From NCBI GenBank assembly GCA_947462175.1, contig CANHOE010000012.1, positions 1 through 18,999 of the forward strand: a stretch of DNA of 18,999 nucleotides, written 5' to 3'. Below, one piece after another: positions 7,711-14,624 of the stretch. The translations under genes were made by a program, and so were the position numbers. Each line of letters starts with the position of its first letter. Positions within the stretch are counted from its first letter, which is position 1. This stretch comes from Burkholderiales bacterium. GTDB taxonomy: Bacteria; Pseudomonadota; Gammaproteobacteria; Burkholderiales; Burkholderiaceae_C. Under the pieces are notes generated by a model. The model made no database searches and was not told where the DNA came from. It was given only the letters and a program-made list of their open reading frames with translations.

Positions 7711-9008
7711 CGTCGAATCGCGTCAGCCAGCGTGCCGACGATCTGCTCGATGTGCTGTGGCTCGATGATCAGTGGCGGCGACAACGCGATGGTGTCGCCT
7801 GTGGTGCGCACCAGCACGCCGTGCTCCCAGCAGTCGAGAAACACATCGAATGCTCGCTTGCCGGGCTCGCTCGCACGCGGCGCCAACTCGATTCCACCAA
7901 CCAAACCGATATTGCGGATATCAACGACGTTTGGCAGGCTGGCCAACGAGTGCAAGGCTGCCTCGAAGGTTGGCGCCATGTCTCGGCCGCGTGTCAGCAA
8001 GCCTTCTTCGGCGTAGGTGTCCAGCGTGCCCAGTGCCGCGGCACAAGCCAGCGGATGGCCGGAGTAGGTGTAGCCGTGGAAGAACTCGATCAAGTGCTCC
8101 GGGCCGGTCATGAAGGCGTCGTAGATGAACTGCTTCGCAAACACCGCACCCATCGGCACACAGCCATTGGTCAATCCCTTCGCGACGGTCATCAGGTCGG
8201 GGGTGACGCCGAAATGGTTGGCTGCAAACGGAGAACCGAGGCGACCAAAGCCGGTGATGACTTCGTCGAAGATCAGCAGGATCCCGTGCTTGTCGCAGAT
8301 GGATCGAAGCCTCTGCAAGTAGCCCTTCGGCGGCAGCAGCACACCCGTCGAACCAGCGACCGGCTCCACGATGACGGCTGCAATGGTCGAGGCGTCGTGC
8401 AGCGCAATCAGTCGCTCCAGATCGTCGGCCAGTTCAGCGCCGTGCTCGGGTTGGCCCTTGCTGAACGAATTGCGCTGAGGGTCATGGGTGTGGCGGATGT
8501 GATCGACGCCGCCCAGCATCTGACCGAACATCCTTCGATTCGCAACCATGCCCCCGACGGAGATGCCACCGAAATTGACCCCGTGATAGCCACGCTCGCG
8601 GCCGATGAGGCGGGTCCGCTGACCTTCGCCTCGCACGCGGTGGTAACCGAGCGCCATTTTCAAAGCGGTATCGACCGACTCCGAGCCGGAGTTGGTGAAG
8701 AAGACCTTGTCGAGGCCAGGAGGCGTGAGTTCGACCAAGCGCTCGGCCAGCTCGAATACCTTCGGATGAGCCATCTGGAAAGGCGGTGCGAAATCCAGTT
8801 CCGCAGCCTGCTTCTGAATGGCTTCCGTGATGCGCGGCCGGCCATGCCCTGCGTTGACGCACCAGAGACCTGCCACACCGTCAAGCACCTGGCGACCCTC
8901 GGCGGTGCTGAAATGCATGCCCGCCGCGGCGGAGACGATCCGCGGCGCTGATTTGAACTGCCGATTGGCCGTGAAGGGCATCCAGTACGCGTCGAGCTTT
9001 GTCGGCAT
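7701..9008 (-). CDS. Class III omega-amino acid (beta-alanine):pyruvate aminotransferase
   Basis: The 435-residue protein is a PLP enzyme of the beta-alanine/omega-amino-acid:pyruvate transaminase group. The N-terminus LDAYWMPFTANRQFK (5-19) is highly characteristic of that group. NSGSE (106-110), FDEVITGFGR with Asp248, and Lys277 in TVAKGLTNG complete the PLP site. It transfers amino groups from beta-alanine, GABA or other omega-amines to pyruvate, so here it may take GABA onward to succinic semialdehyde or process propanediamine-derived beta-alanine; the substrate is inferred from context. It is the first gene of the minus-strand polyamine cluster and diverges from the Lrp-type regulator. 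I chose the Met at 9008; a Met at 9053 would prepend 15 residues with no family resemblance. The Shine-Dalgarno sequence is poor. Confidence 0.9.
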   Translation of the reverse strand: MPTKLDAYWMPFTANRQFKSAPRIVSAAAGMHFSTAEGRQVLDGVAGLWCVNAGHGRPRITEAIQKQAAELDFAPPFQMAHPKVFELAERLVELTPPGLDKVFFTNSGSESVDTALKMALGYHRVRGEGQRTRLIGRERGYHGVNFGGISVGGMVANRRMFGQMLGGVDHIRHTHDPQRNSFSKGQPEHGAELADDLERLIALHDASTIAAVIVEPVAGSTGVLLPPKGYLQRLRSICDKHGILLIFDEVITGFGRLGSPFAANHFGVTPDLMTVAKGLTNGCVPMGAVFAKQFIYDAFMTGPEHLIEFFHGYTYSGHPLACAAALGTLDTYAEEGLLTRGRDMAPTFEAALHSLASLPNVVDIRNIGLVGGIELAPRASEPGKRAFDVFLDCWEHGVLVRTTGDTIALSPPLIIEPQHIEQIVGTLADAIRRAA

Positions 9009-9156
9009 CGCAATGTCTTTCAGGGTTCCCGCCGAACACACTGTCCAGGTCACATCAGTTTAGTGGTTGCTGCGCGAAATTTGCCAGCGCCTCGGTTGGC
9101 AAGTGGGGCTGCTTGACACAACAATTCAGCGTCTGGGTCATGAATTCTGGAGAATC
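9009..9156. promoter_or_regulatory. Divergent promoter region between aminotransferase and Lrp-type regulator
   Basis: This 148-bp region must hold the promoters of both the polyamine cluster and the regulator. An inverted repeat TTGCCA (9081-9086) / TGGCAA (9097-9102) with a 10-bp spacer lies near its centre and could be a regulator site. TTGACA occurs at 9113-9118 but no acceptable -10 hexamer follows at 16-18 bp, so I do not assign a promoter. GGAGA just before 9157 is the ribosome binding site of the regulator gene. Confidence 0.4.
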
Positions 9157-9639
9157 ATGCGGAATCAGAGTGTGGATGCAGCATTGGATGCCATTGACCG
9201 AGCCCTGCTGGAGGTGCTGCAGGCCGACGCGAAGCTGACCAACATCGAGCTCGCCGCGAAAGTACATCTGTCCCCTTCGGCCTGTCTGCGGCGGGTGAAG
9301 GCCTTGGAAGATCGCGGTGTGATCGCGCAGTACGTCGCGCTCGTCGACCCGAAGCAGGTCGGCCGCCACGGCACCAGCTACACCATCGTCAATCTGGAAA
9401 AGCTCACGCGCGCGACGATGGACACCTTCGAGCAGGCCATCCGCGATGTGCCCGAAATCCACGACTGCTTCTACGTTGCCGGGACCAACGACTACCTGCT
9501 GCGATTCACCTACCGAGATGCCGAAGACCTGGAGCACTTCCACAGCCACGTGCTGTCCAGCCTGCCCGGCGTGACCAGGTCAAATTCGATGCTGGTATTG
9601 CGCACGGTGAAGAAGACGACCGCACTTCCCATCGACTAA
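9157..9639 (+). CDS. Lrp/AsnC-family transcriptional regulator
   Basis: The 160-residue protein has the standard two-part layout: an N-terminal helix-turn-helix (about residues 10-60, with LDAIDRALLEVLQADAKLTN and LSPSACLRRVKALEDRGVI) and a C-terminal RAM ligand-binding/oligomerisation domain (about 75-150). GGAGA sits seven bases before the ATG at 9157, which decides this start over an in-frame Met 90 bp upstream. It is transcribed away from the aminotransferase-puuB-puuD-puuA cluster, the usual arrangement for a local regulator of an amino acid or amine pathway, so control of that cluster in response to a pathway amino acid is likely but inferred. E. coli uses an unrelated regulator (PuuR) for its puu genes. 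Confidence 0.93.
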   Translation: MRNQSVDAALDAIDRALLEVLQADAKLTNIELAAKVHLSPSACLRRVKALEDRGVIAQYVALVDPKQVGRHGTSYTIVNLEKLTRATMDTFEQAIRDVPEIHDCFYVAGTNDYLLRFTYRDAEDLEHFHSHVLSSLPGVTRSNSMLVLRTVKKTTALPID

Positions 9640-9675
9640 TTTCGCGATTGACCGACTCGGCGGATTGACGCCGGA

Positions 9676-10617
9676 TCAGGCTTCCGGGTCGTTCGCGATG
9701 CGCCCGCAGAGGTAGGTCCAGACAAAGTTTGCGGCGGCGTTGCTGGTCAGCTCCGCGTGGTCGTATGCCGGGGCCACCTCCACGCAGTCCATGCCGACGA
9801 AAGGCAGATCGGCCAACTCTTCCAGCACGCTGAGCACCTGGTTGGTCGTCATGCCGCCGGGCTCGGGCGTGCCGGTGCCAGGCGCGAAGGCAGGGTCCAG
9901 GCAGTCAATGTCGAGACTCAGATAGACCGGCGGGTGGCCGTGTTCGGCCAGACGTGAGCGAATGCCGCCAAAAATCGGCGCCAGCTGTTGCGGGCTTTCC
10001 AGTCCGCGCAGGTCGCGGGCTGTGTAGATCAAGCCGCCCTGATCGCGCACGTAATCACGGGCCGCGCGCTCGCCAGCCGAGCGGATGCCGATCTGGGTGA
10101 AGCACGCGGGAATCACCAGTCCCTCCTGAATCGCTTCATAGACCCAGGTGCCGTGGCCACTGGGCTCGCCGAAGTGGTCTGTCCAGGTGTCGCAGTGGGC
10201 ATCGAAATGGATCACGGCAAGCGGACGACCCAGCCAGGCCTTGTAGGCCCGCAGCAGTGGCAGCGTGATCGAGTGGTCGCCCCCCAACCACACCATGTGA
10301 TGCGCCCTCAGCAGGTCATGCACCAAGGGGGCCATTGCTTCGCGCATGCCCTCCAGGCTGGTGTTGGGCAGCGGCAGGTCGCCCGCATCACCCAGGCTGG
10401 CGGCGGGCGGCCCCAGCGGAGATACATCGAACACAGGATGGATCGCATCACACAGCATGTGGCTGGACCGGCGGATCGACTGCGGCCCGAAGCGGGCGCC
10501 GGGACGGTTCGTCACCGAACCGTCCCAGGCCACGCCCGCCACGGCGTAGCGGTAGCTCGCATCGGCTGGCGGCGCTTTCAGGAATGCGCCGTGGGACTGG
10601 AAAGCAAACGAGGTCAT
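9676..10617 (-). CDS. speB: Agmatinase-family ureohydrolase (SpeB-like)
   Basis: The 313-residue product has all six metal-binding residues of the arginase/agmatinase family: His115 in LGGDHSITLP, Asp139/His141/Asp143 in FDAHCDTW, and Asp236/Asp238 in SLDIDCLDPAFAPGTGTPE. The C-terminal stretch FVGMDCVEVAPAYDHAELTS is very close to E. coli agmatinase. The enzyme would split agmatine into putrescine and urea in the cytoplasm, feeding the adjacent putrescine pathway. Guanidinobutyrase, which would give GABA instead, is a real alternative because the family shares these residues. The start at 10617 gives the usual family N-terminus, but the ribosome binding site is weak and a Met at 10650 is possible. 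It converges on the Lrp-type regulator with 36 bp between stops. Confidence 0.88.
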   Translation of the reverse strand: MTSFAFQSHGAFLKAPPADASYRYAVAGVAWDGSVTNRPGARFGPQSIRRSSHMLCDAIHPVFDVSPLGPPAASLGDAGDLPLPNTSLEGMREAMAPLVHDLLRAHHMVWLGGDHSITLPLLRAYKAWLGRPLAVIHFDAHCDTWTDHFGEPSGHGTWVYEAIQEGLVIPACFTQIGIRSAGERAARDYVRDQGGLIYTARDLRGLESPQQLAPIFGGIRSRLAEHGHPPVYLSLDIDCLDPAFAPGTGTPEPGGMTTNQVLSVLEELADLPFVGMDCVEVAPAYDHAELTSNAAANFVWTYLCGRIANDPEA

Positions 10618-10806
10618 GGTGGTGTCGCGCCGCTGTGGTGTTTCGATCATACGAACTCGAGGGCTTCCGGCGGCGCGCCCGACATGCGCAGTGCTCCGGC
10701 ACGACGACATCCGGCCACTGCCTGTCGGCTGAATGCTGCGGTGCCGCATTTTTGCCGGATGGCAGAAAGACGTTTCAAATCATGAAATAAATTCGGCAAC
10801 ACATTG

Positions 10807-10824
10807 ATTTAATTGTGATTAAAT
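10807..10824. promoter_or_regulatory. AT-rich dyad ATTTAAT-TGTG-ATTAAAT upstream of aceA
   Basis: Two perfect 7-bp arms are separated by TGTG. The dyad lies 22 bp before the first GTCTT half site and overlaps the proposed -35 hexamer of aceA (TTGTGA, 10813-10818). It looks like a regulator binding site; no regulator can be named from sequence. Confidence 0.45.
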
Positions 10825-10840
10825 TTTTGTCTTATATAAG
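10813..10840 (+). promoter_or_regulatory. Candidate sigma70 promoter of aceA
   Basis: A -35 like TTGTGA (10813-10818, 4 of 6 matches) is followed after 16 bp by TATAAG (10835-10840, 5 of 6 matches). Transcription would begin near 10847, giving a leader of about 90 nt. The -10 lies inside the GTCTT/AAGAC palindrome, a position fitting repression. Confidence 0.45.
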
Positions 10841-10851
10841 ACATAAGTCTT
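10829..10851. promoter_or_regulatory. Three alternating half sites GTCTT / AAGAC / GTCTT, operator-like array
   Basis: GTCTT (10829-10833), AAGAC (10838-10842) and GTCTT (10847-10851) are each separated by exactly 4 bp of A/T. The first pair forms a perfect 14-bp palindrome GTCTTATATAAGAC, and the second pair forms an overlapping inverted repeat AAGAC-ATAA-GTCTT. The regular 9-bp phasing and overlap with the candidate -10 indicate a repressor operator for isocitrate lyase. The protein that binds it is unknown from this sequence. Confidence 0.6.
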
Positions 10852-10937
10852 CCGGATTTCAACGATCGCACGTATCCTCTGGGCTGTCGGCACTTCGCCA
10901 GCCGTTTTTTTCTTCGTCCTCACCCGGAGCCATCGCC

Positions 10938-12236
10938 ATGACCACTCTCACTCGCGAACAACAAATCGCAGACATCGAAAAAGACTGGGCCGAAAACCCA
11001 CGTTGGAAGGGCATCAAGCGCAGCTACTCTGCAGCTGATGTCGTGCGCCTGCGCGGCTCGGTTCAGGTCGAGCACACGCTGGCCAAGCGGGGTGCCGCCA
11101 AGCTATGGGACCTGCTTCACAACGAGCCGTTCGTCAATACGCTCGGTGCGTTGACGGGCAACCAGGCGATGCAGCAGGTCAAGGCCGGCTTGAAAGCCAT
11201 CTATCTGTCAGGCTGGCAAGTCGCCGGCGATGCCAACCTGGCCGGCGAGATGTACCCGGACCAGTCGCTGTACCCGGCGAACTCGGTTCCGATGGTTGTC
11301 AAGCGCATCAACAACACATTCACCCGAGCCGACCAGATTCAGTGGTCAGAAGGCAAGAACGACACCGATTTCTTCGCGCCGATCATTGCCGACGCCGAAG
11401 CTGGTTTTGGTGGCGTGCTCAACGCATTCGAGCTGATGAAATCGATGATCGAAGCGGGCGCCTCTGGCGTTCACTTCGAAGACCAGCTGGCCTCGGTCAA
11501 GAAATGCGGTCACATGGGCGGCAAGGTGCTGGTGCCCACGCGTGAAGCGGTGGCCAAATTGCAGGCGGCGCGGCTCGCCGCCGATGTGTCCGGCACGAGC
11601 ACGCTGGTCATCGCTCGCACCGACGCCGAAGCCGCGGACCTGGTCACCAGCGACGTGGACGACAACGACAAGCCTTACCTCACCGGCGAACGCACCGTTG
11701 AAGGCTTCTACCGCAGCAATGCCGGGCTGGAGCAGGCGATTTCACGAGGCTTGGCCTATGCCGAGGTGGCCGACATCGTCTGGTGCGAGACCGGCAAACC
11801 CGACCTGGATTACGCGAAGCGCTTCGCCGCTGCGATCCATGCGAAGTTCCCGGGCAAGCTTTTGGCCTACAACTGTTCGCCGTCGTTCAACTGGAAGAAG
11901 AACCTTGACGACGCCACCATCGCCAGGTTCCAGCACGAACTCGGAAAGATGGGCTACAAATTCCAGTTCATCACGCTGGCCGGCTTCCACAGCCTGAACT
12001 ACTCGATGTTCAACCTGGCCTATGGTTACGCGCGTCAGAACATGACCGCGTTCGTCGAATTGCAGCAGGCCGAGTTCGTTGCCGCTGAGCGCGGCTTCAC
12101 CGCCGTCAAGCACCAGCGCGAGGTCGGCACCGGTTACTTCGACGCGGTGACGACGACCATCGAGGCTCAGGCATCCACCGGCGCACTGAAGGGTTCCACC
12201 GAAGACGAGCAGTTCTTCGACAAAAACGAGCACTGA
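10938..12236 (+). CDS. aceA: Isocitrate lyase
   Basis: The 432-residue protein is a full-length isocitrate lyase, close to the 434 residues of the E. coli enzyme. The catalytic loop is KKCGHMGGK (188-196) with active-site Cys190; GDANLAGEMYPDQSLYP (98-114) binds substrate, and NCSPSFNWKK is the second signature. It cleaves isocitrate to glyoxylate and succinate in the glyoxylate shunt, needed for growth on acetate and fatty acids. The ATG at 10938 is preceded by GGAG and gives the usual MTTLTREQQIADIEKDW N-terminus, so the frame open from 10815 is leader. It has its own operator-rich promoter region and a strong terminator, and so is a single-gene unit. Malate synthase is not in the window. 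Confidence 0.98.
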   Translation: MTTLTREQQIADIEKDWAENPRWKGIKRSYSAADVVRLRGSVQVEHTLAKRGAAKLWDLLHNEPFVNTLGALTGNQAMQQVKAGLKAIYLSGWQVAGDANLAGEMYPDQSLYPANSVPMVVKRINNTFTRADQIQWSEGKNDTDFFAPIIADAEAGFGGVLNAFELMKSMIEAGASGVHFEDQLASVKKCGHMGGKVLVPTREAVAKLQAARLAADVSGTSTLVIARTDAEAADLVTSDVDDNDKPYLTGERTVEGFYRSNAGLEQAISRGLAYAEVADIVWCETGKPDLDYAKRFAAAIHAKFPGKLLAYNCSPSFNWKKNLDDATIARFQHELGKMGYKFQFITLAGFHSLNYSMFNLAYGYARQNMTAFVELQQAEFVAAERGFTAVKHQREVGTGYFDAVTTTIEAQASTGALKGSTEDEQFFDKNEH

Positions 12237-12254
12237 TCGTCTGCATCAGGCCTC

Positions 12255-12285
12255 AGCCCGAAGGTCACGCACCTTCGGGCTTTTT
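12255..12285 (+). terminator. Intrinsic terminator of aceA
   Basis: A perfect 11-bp stem AGCCCGAAGGT / ACCTTCGGGCT encloses the 5-nt loop CACGC and runs directly into TTTTTGTTG. It starts 19 bases after the aceA stop codon. This is the clearest terminator in the window. Confidence 0.93.
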
Positions 12286-12392
12286 GTTGTGTCTCTGTTG
12301 CAGCCCAAGTTCTGTGCTGCTGGCGGCCGTTATCCTCCCTACCTCTTGTCACCGCATCCGGCGCTTCAGTTCAGGGCCGACCGTTACTTCTG

Positions 12393-13283
12393 TTGAACGC
12401 TGTGCACCTCGACCTCACCAGCTTGCCAGGGTGTCTGGAGCCAAGCACTCGTTGCTCGCTGCGACCGCTCGCTGTGCGACTGCTCGTCCTGCTGCTGCCG
12501 ATGTTCATCGCAGGAGCGGTCTGCGCGCAGGGCGCTCAGACGGCCGTGCAACTTGAAGAGCTCACCTGGACCGAAGTGCGCGATGCGGTGAAGTCGGGCA
12601 CGACGACGGTCATCATTCCTGTCGGCGGTACGGAGCAGAGCGGGGCGCACATCGCCCTCGGCAAACACAATGTCCGCGTCAAGGCGATGGCCGAGCTCAT
12701 CGCGCGGGCGCTCGGCCACACGCTGGTGGCCCCGGTGGTTGCCTATGTGCCTGAGGGTCGCATCACGCCGCCGACGCAGCACATGCGCTATAGCGGCACG
12801 GTGTCGATCCCCGAAGATGCATTCAAGGCCATGATCGACGGCACCGCCCGCAGCTTCAAGCAGCACGGCTTCACCGACGTGGTGTTGATCGGCGACCATG
12901 GCGGCTACCAGTCACTGCTGGCGGACGTGGCCACCCGGCTCAACCGGGACTGGGCCCCCTCGACGGCGCGGGCGCATTTCATTGGTGCCTATTACGAAGC
13001 CGCGCAGGCCCCGTACAACCAAGCCTTGCGCGATCACGGGTTGACCGATGCACAGATCGGACTGCACGCCGGAGCGGCGGATACCTCGTTGATGCTGGCC
13101 ACCGACGCAAGCTTGGTGCGACTCGATCAGATGAAAGTCGATCGAGACGCTGAGGCTGAGAAAGCGCTGGGCGTGAGCGGTGACCCGCGACGAGCCAGCG
13201 CGGCGCTGGGTCAACTGGGCGTCGAACTGATCGTCTCGCGCACCATCGCTGCGACACGACAAGCGATCGCGAGACCGCGCTGA
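12393..13283 (+). CDS. Exported creatininase-family protein with altered metal site
   Basis: The product (296 residues from a TTG start) belongs to the creatininase/MftE-like amidohydrolase family: PVGGTEQSGAH (76-86), GDHGG (167-171) and HAGAADTS (225-232) are the family blocks. A hydrophobic segment RLLVLLLPMFIAGAVCAQ (29-46) looks like a signal peptide, pointing to the periplasm, which is unusual for the cytoplasmic creatininases. By my alignment to creatininase (ligands Glu34, His36, Asp45, His120, Glu122), Glu81 and His169 are kept but the others correspond to Ser83, His92 and Gly171. The substrate is unknown, and creatinine is not implied. Neither the TTG at 12393 nor the GTG at 12474, which would give a short classical signal peptide, has a good ribosome binding site. 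A beta-propeller gene follows after 33 bp. Confidence 0.8.
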   Translation: MNAVHLDLTSLPGCLEPSTRCSLRPLAVRLLVLLLPMFIAGAVCAQGAQTAVQLEELTWTEVRDAVKSGTTTVIIPVGGTEQSGAHIALGKHNVRVKAMAELIARALGHTLVAPVVAYVPEGRITPPTQHMRYSGTVSIPEDAFKAMIDGTARSFKQHGFTDVVLIGDHGGYQSLLADVATRLNRDWAPSTARAHFIGAYYEAAQAPYNQALRDHGLTDAQIGLHAGAADTSLMLATDASLVRLDQMKVDRDAEAEKALGVSGDPRRASAALGQLGVELIVSRTIAATRQAIARPR

Positions 13284-13316
13284 CTATTCCTGCCATTTTT
13301 GATTTCACACCCTTCG

Positions 13317-14621
13317 ATGTCACGATCATTCAATCCGTCTTTCCTGTCGCCGCGGCTGATCTCGGGCCTGGCGCTCGCCTGCGCCGCCTTGAGCATCAAC
13401 TCGCAACCGCCGCAAGCCGCTGACATGGCAAGCATCGGGCCTGTTGTGGTCACGGTGCCCGGCATGCCCCCGGTGATCGACCGCCACAACCTGTACAGCG
13501 AAACTGGCATCGGCAAGCTGAGCCCGGCAGTGCAGGGCGCGCTCGAGCGCGTTTATGTACCGAATCGCGTTGCCAACACAGTGTCAGTGATTGACCCGAA
13601 GACGCTGAAAGTGATCGACACCTTCAAGGTCGGCCTCAATCCGCAACACGTGGTGCCTTCGTGGGATCTGCGCACACTGTGGGTTGCCAACAATGCCGAG
13701 CGGAAAACGACCGGCAGCCTGACGCCGATCGATCCGCTGACGGGCAAGCCTGGTGCATCGATTGCGGTCGACGATCCGTACAACATGTACTGGACGCCCG
13801 ACGGCCAGCACGCGATCGTGGTCGTCGAAGCGCACAAGCGCCTTGATTTCCGTCATGCGCACACCATGGCCTTGCAGTATTCGATCGACACACCCGAGTG
13901 CGCTGGAATCAACCACGCCGATTTCTCGATCGACGGCCGCTATGCCTTTCTTACCTGCGAATTCAGCGGCGGGATCACCAAGATCGACCTGGTCGAAAAG
14001 CGGGTCATCGGCACCTTGAAACTGAGCCGCTACTTCGAACGCCCGGAGGTGCTGTCGCTGCTGGCCAAGCCGGGCAAGATGCCGCGCAAGATTCCTGATC
14101 CGTCCCAACTCGGCGGCGAAATCTGCACCACCCCGGGCATGCCGCAGGATGTGCGGTTCTCACCCGATGGCAGCGTGCTCTTCGTCGCCGACATGATGGC
14201 CGATGGGGTGCACCTGGTCGACGGCGCGAGCTTCAAGCAGATCGGATTCATCGCAACTGGCGTCGGAGCCCATGGCCTGTACCCCAGCCGCGATGGCAAG
14301 AAGCTTTACGTGGCCAACCGAGGCAGCAACAGCGTGGCCGGCAAGAAGCTCGGCAAGGGCAGTGTGTCGGTGATTGACTTCTCAAGCCGCCATATCGAGC
14401 ACACCTGGCCAGTGCCCGGCGGTGGCAGCCCCGACATGGGTAATGTCAGCGCCGACGGCAAGCACCTGTGGCTGTCAGGTCGTTTCGACAACGTTGTCTA
14501 TCGCTTCGACACCCAAAGCGGCGCCGTCGACACCATCAAGGTCGGACAGGAGCCGCACGGTCTCACCGTCTGGCCACAGCCCGGCCGTTATTCGCTGGGC
14601 CACACCGGCAACCTGCGTTGA
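13317..14621 (+). CDS. Exported YVTN/YncE-like beta-propeller protein
   Basis: The 434-residue product begins with a signal peptide (FLSPRLISGLALACAALS, about 9-26); Cys22 sits in a loose lipobox, so a lipoprotein is possible, otherwise cleavage would follow about PPQAA. The rest is a beta-propeller made of repeats with the YVTN pattern: RVYVPNRVANTVSVIDPKT (78-96), RTLWVANN (119-126), GQHAIVVV (163-170), RYAFLTCEFSGGITKID (208-224), SVLFVADM (286-293), KLYVANRGSNSVA (329-341) and HLWLSGRFDNVVYRFD (383-398). Such proteins are periplasmic or surface scaffolds, or sensors, and have no catalytic residues recognisable here. It follows the creatininase-like gene by 33 bp in the same direction and likely works with it. 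The ATG at 13317 is preferred over an in-frame TTG at 13299; no good ribosome binding site is seen. Confidence 0.85.
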   Translation: MSRSFNPSFLSPRLISGLALACAALSINSQPPQAADMASIGPVVVTVPGMPPVIDRHNLYSETGIGKLSPAVQGALERVYVPNRVANTVSVIDPKTLKVIDTFKVGLNPQHVVPSWDLRTLWVANNAERKTTGSLTPIDPLTGKPGASIAVDDPYNMYWTPDGQHAIVVVEAHKRLDFRHAHTMALQYSIDTPECAGINHADFSIDGRYAFLTCEFSGGITKIDLVEKRVIGTLKLSRYFERPEVLSLLAKPGKMPRKIPDPSQLGGEICTTPGMPQDVRFSPDGSVLFVADMMADGVHLVDGASFKQIGFIATGVGAHGLYPSRDGKKLYVANRGSNSVAGKKLGKGSVSVIDFSSRHIEHTWPVPGGGSPDMGNVSADGKHLWLSGRFDNVVYRFDTQSGAVDTIKVGQEPHGLTVWPQPGRYSLGHTGNLR

Positions 14622-14624
14622 GAC

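Larger units (their letters stand above)
10618..10937. promoter_or_regulatory. 320-bp divergent intergenic region, speB / aceA
   Basis: No gene is supported here. The stretch from about 10775 to 10855 is markedly AT-rich against a GC-rich background and contains stacked dyad symmetries listed separately, so it is the main regulatory region for aceA and probably speB. Closer to speB there is a short dyad TGCGG-TG-CCGCA followed by TTTTT at about 10735-10751, whose 2-bp centre makes a stable hairpin doubtful. GGAG at about 10925 serves as the aceA ribosome binding site. Confidence 0.6.

Noticed and set aside
7620..8951. Long plus-strand open frame of 443 codons opposite the omega-aminotransferase
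   Set aside because: It is a shadow of a clear PLP enzyme; its composition is that of antisense GC-rich sequence and it shows no motif.
9113..9118. TTGACA as a -35 box for the Lrp-type regulator
   Set aside because: No acceptable -10 hexamer lies at 16-18 bp downstream before the start codon.
10735..10751. TGCGG-TG-CCGCA followed by TTTTT, terminator-like
   Set aside because: The 2-bp centre leaves only a 4-bp stem once a loop is allowed, and no plus-strand gene ends upstream of it.
12308..12336. TATCCT as a -10 box for the creatininase-like gene
   Set aside because: The hexamer 17 bp upstream bears no resemblance to a -35 box.
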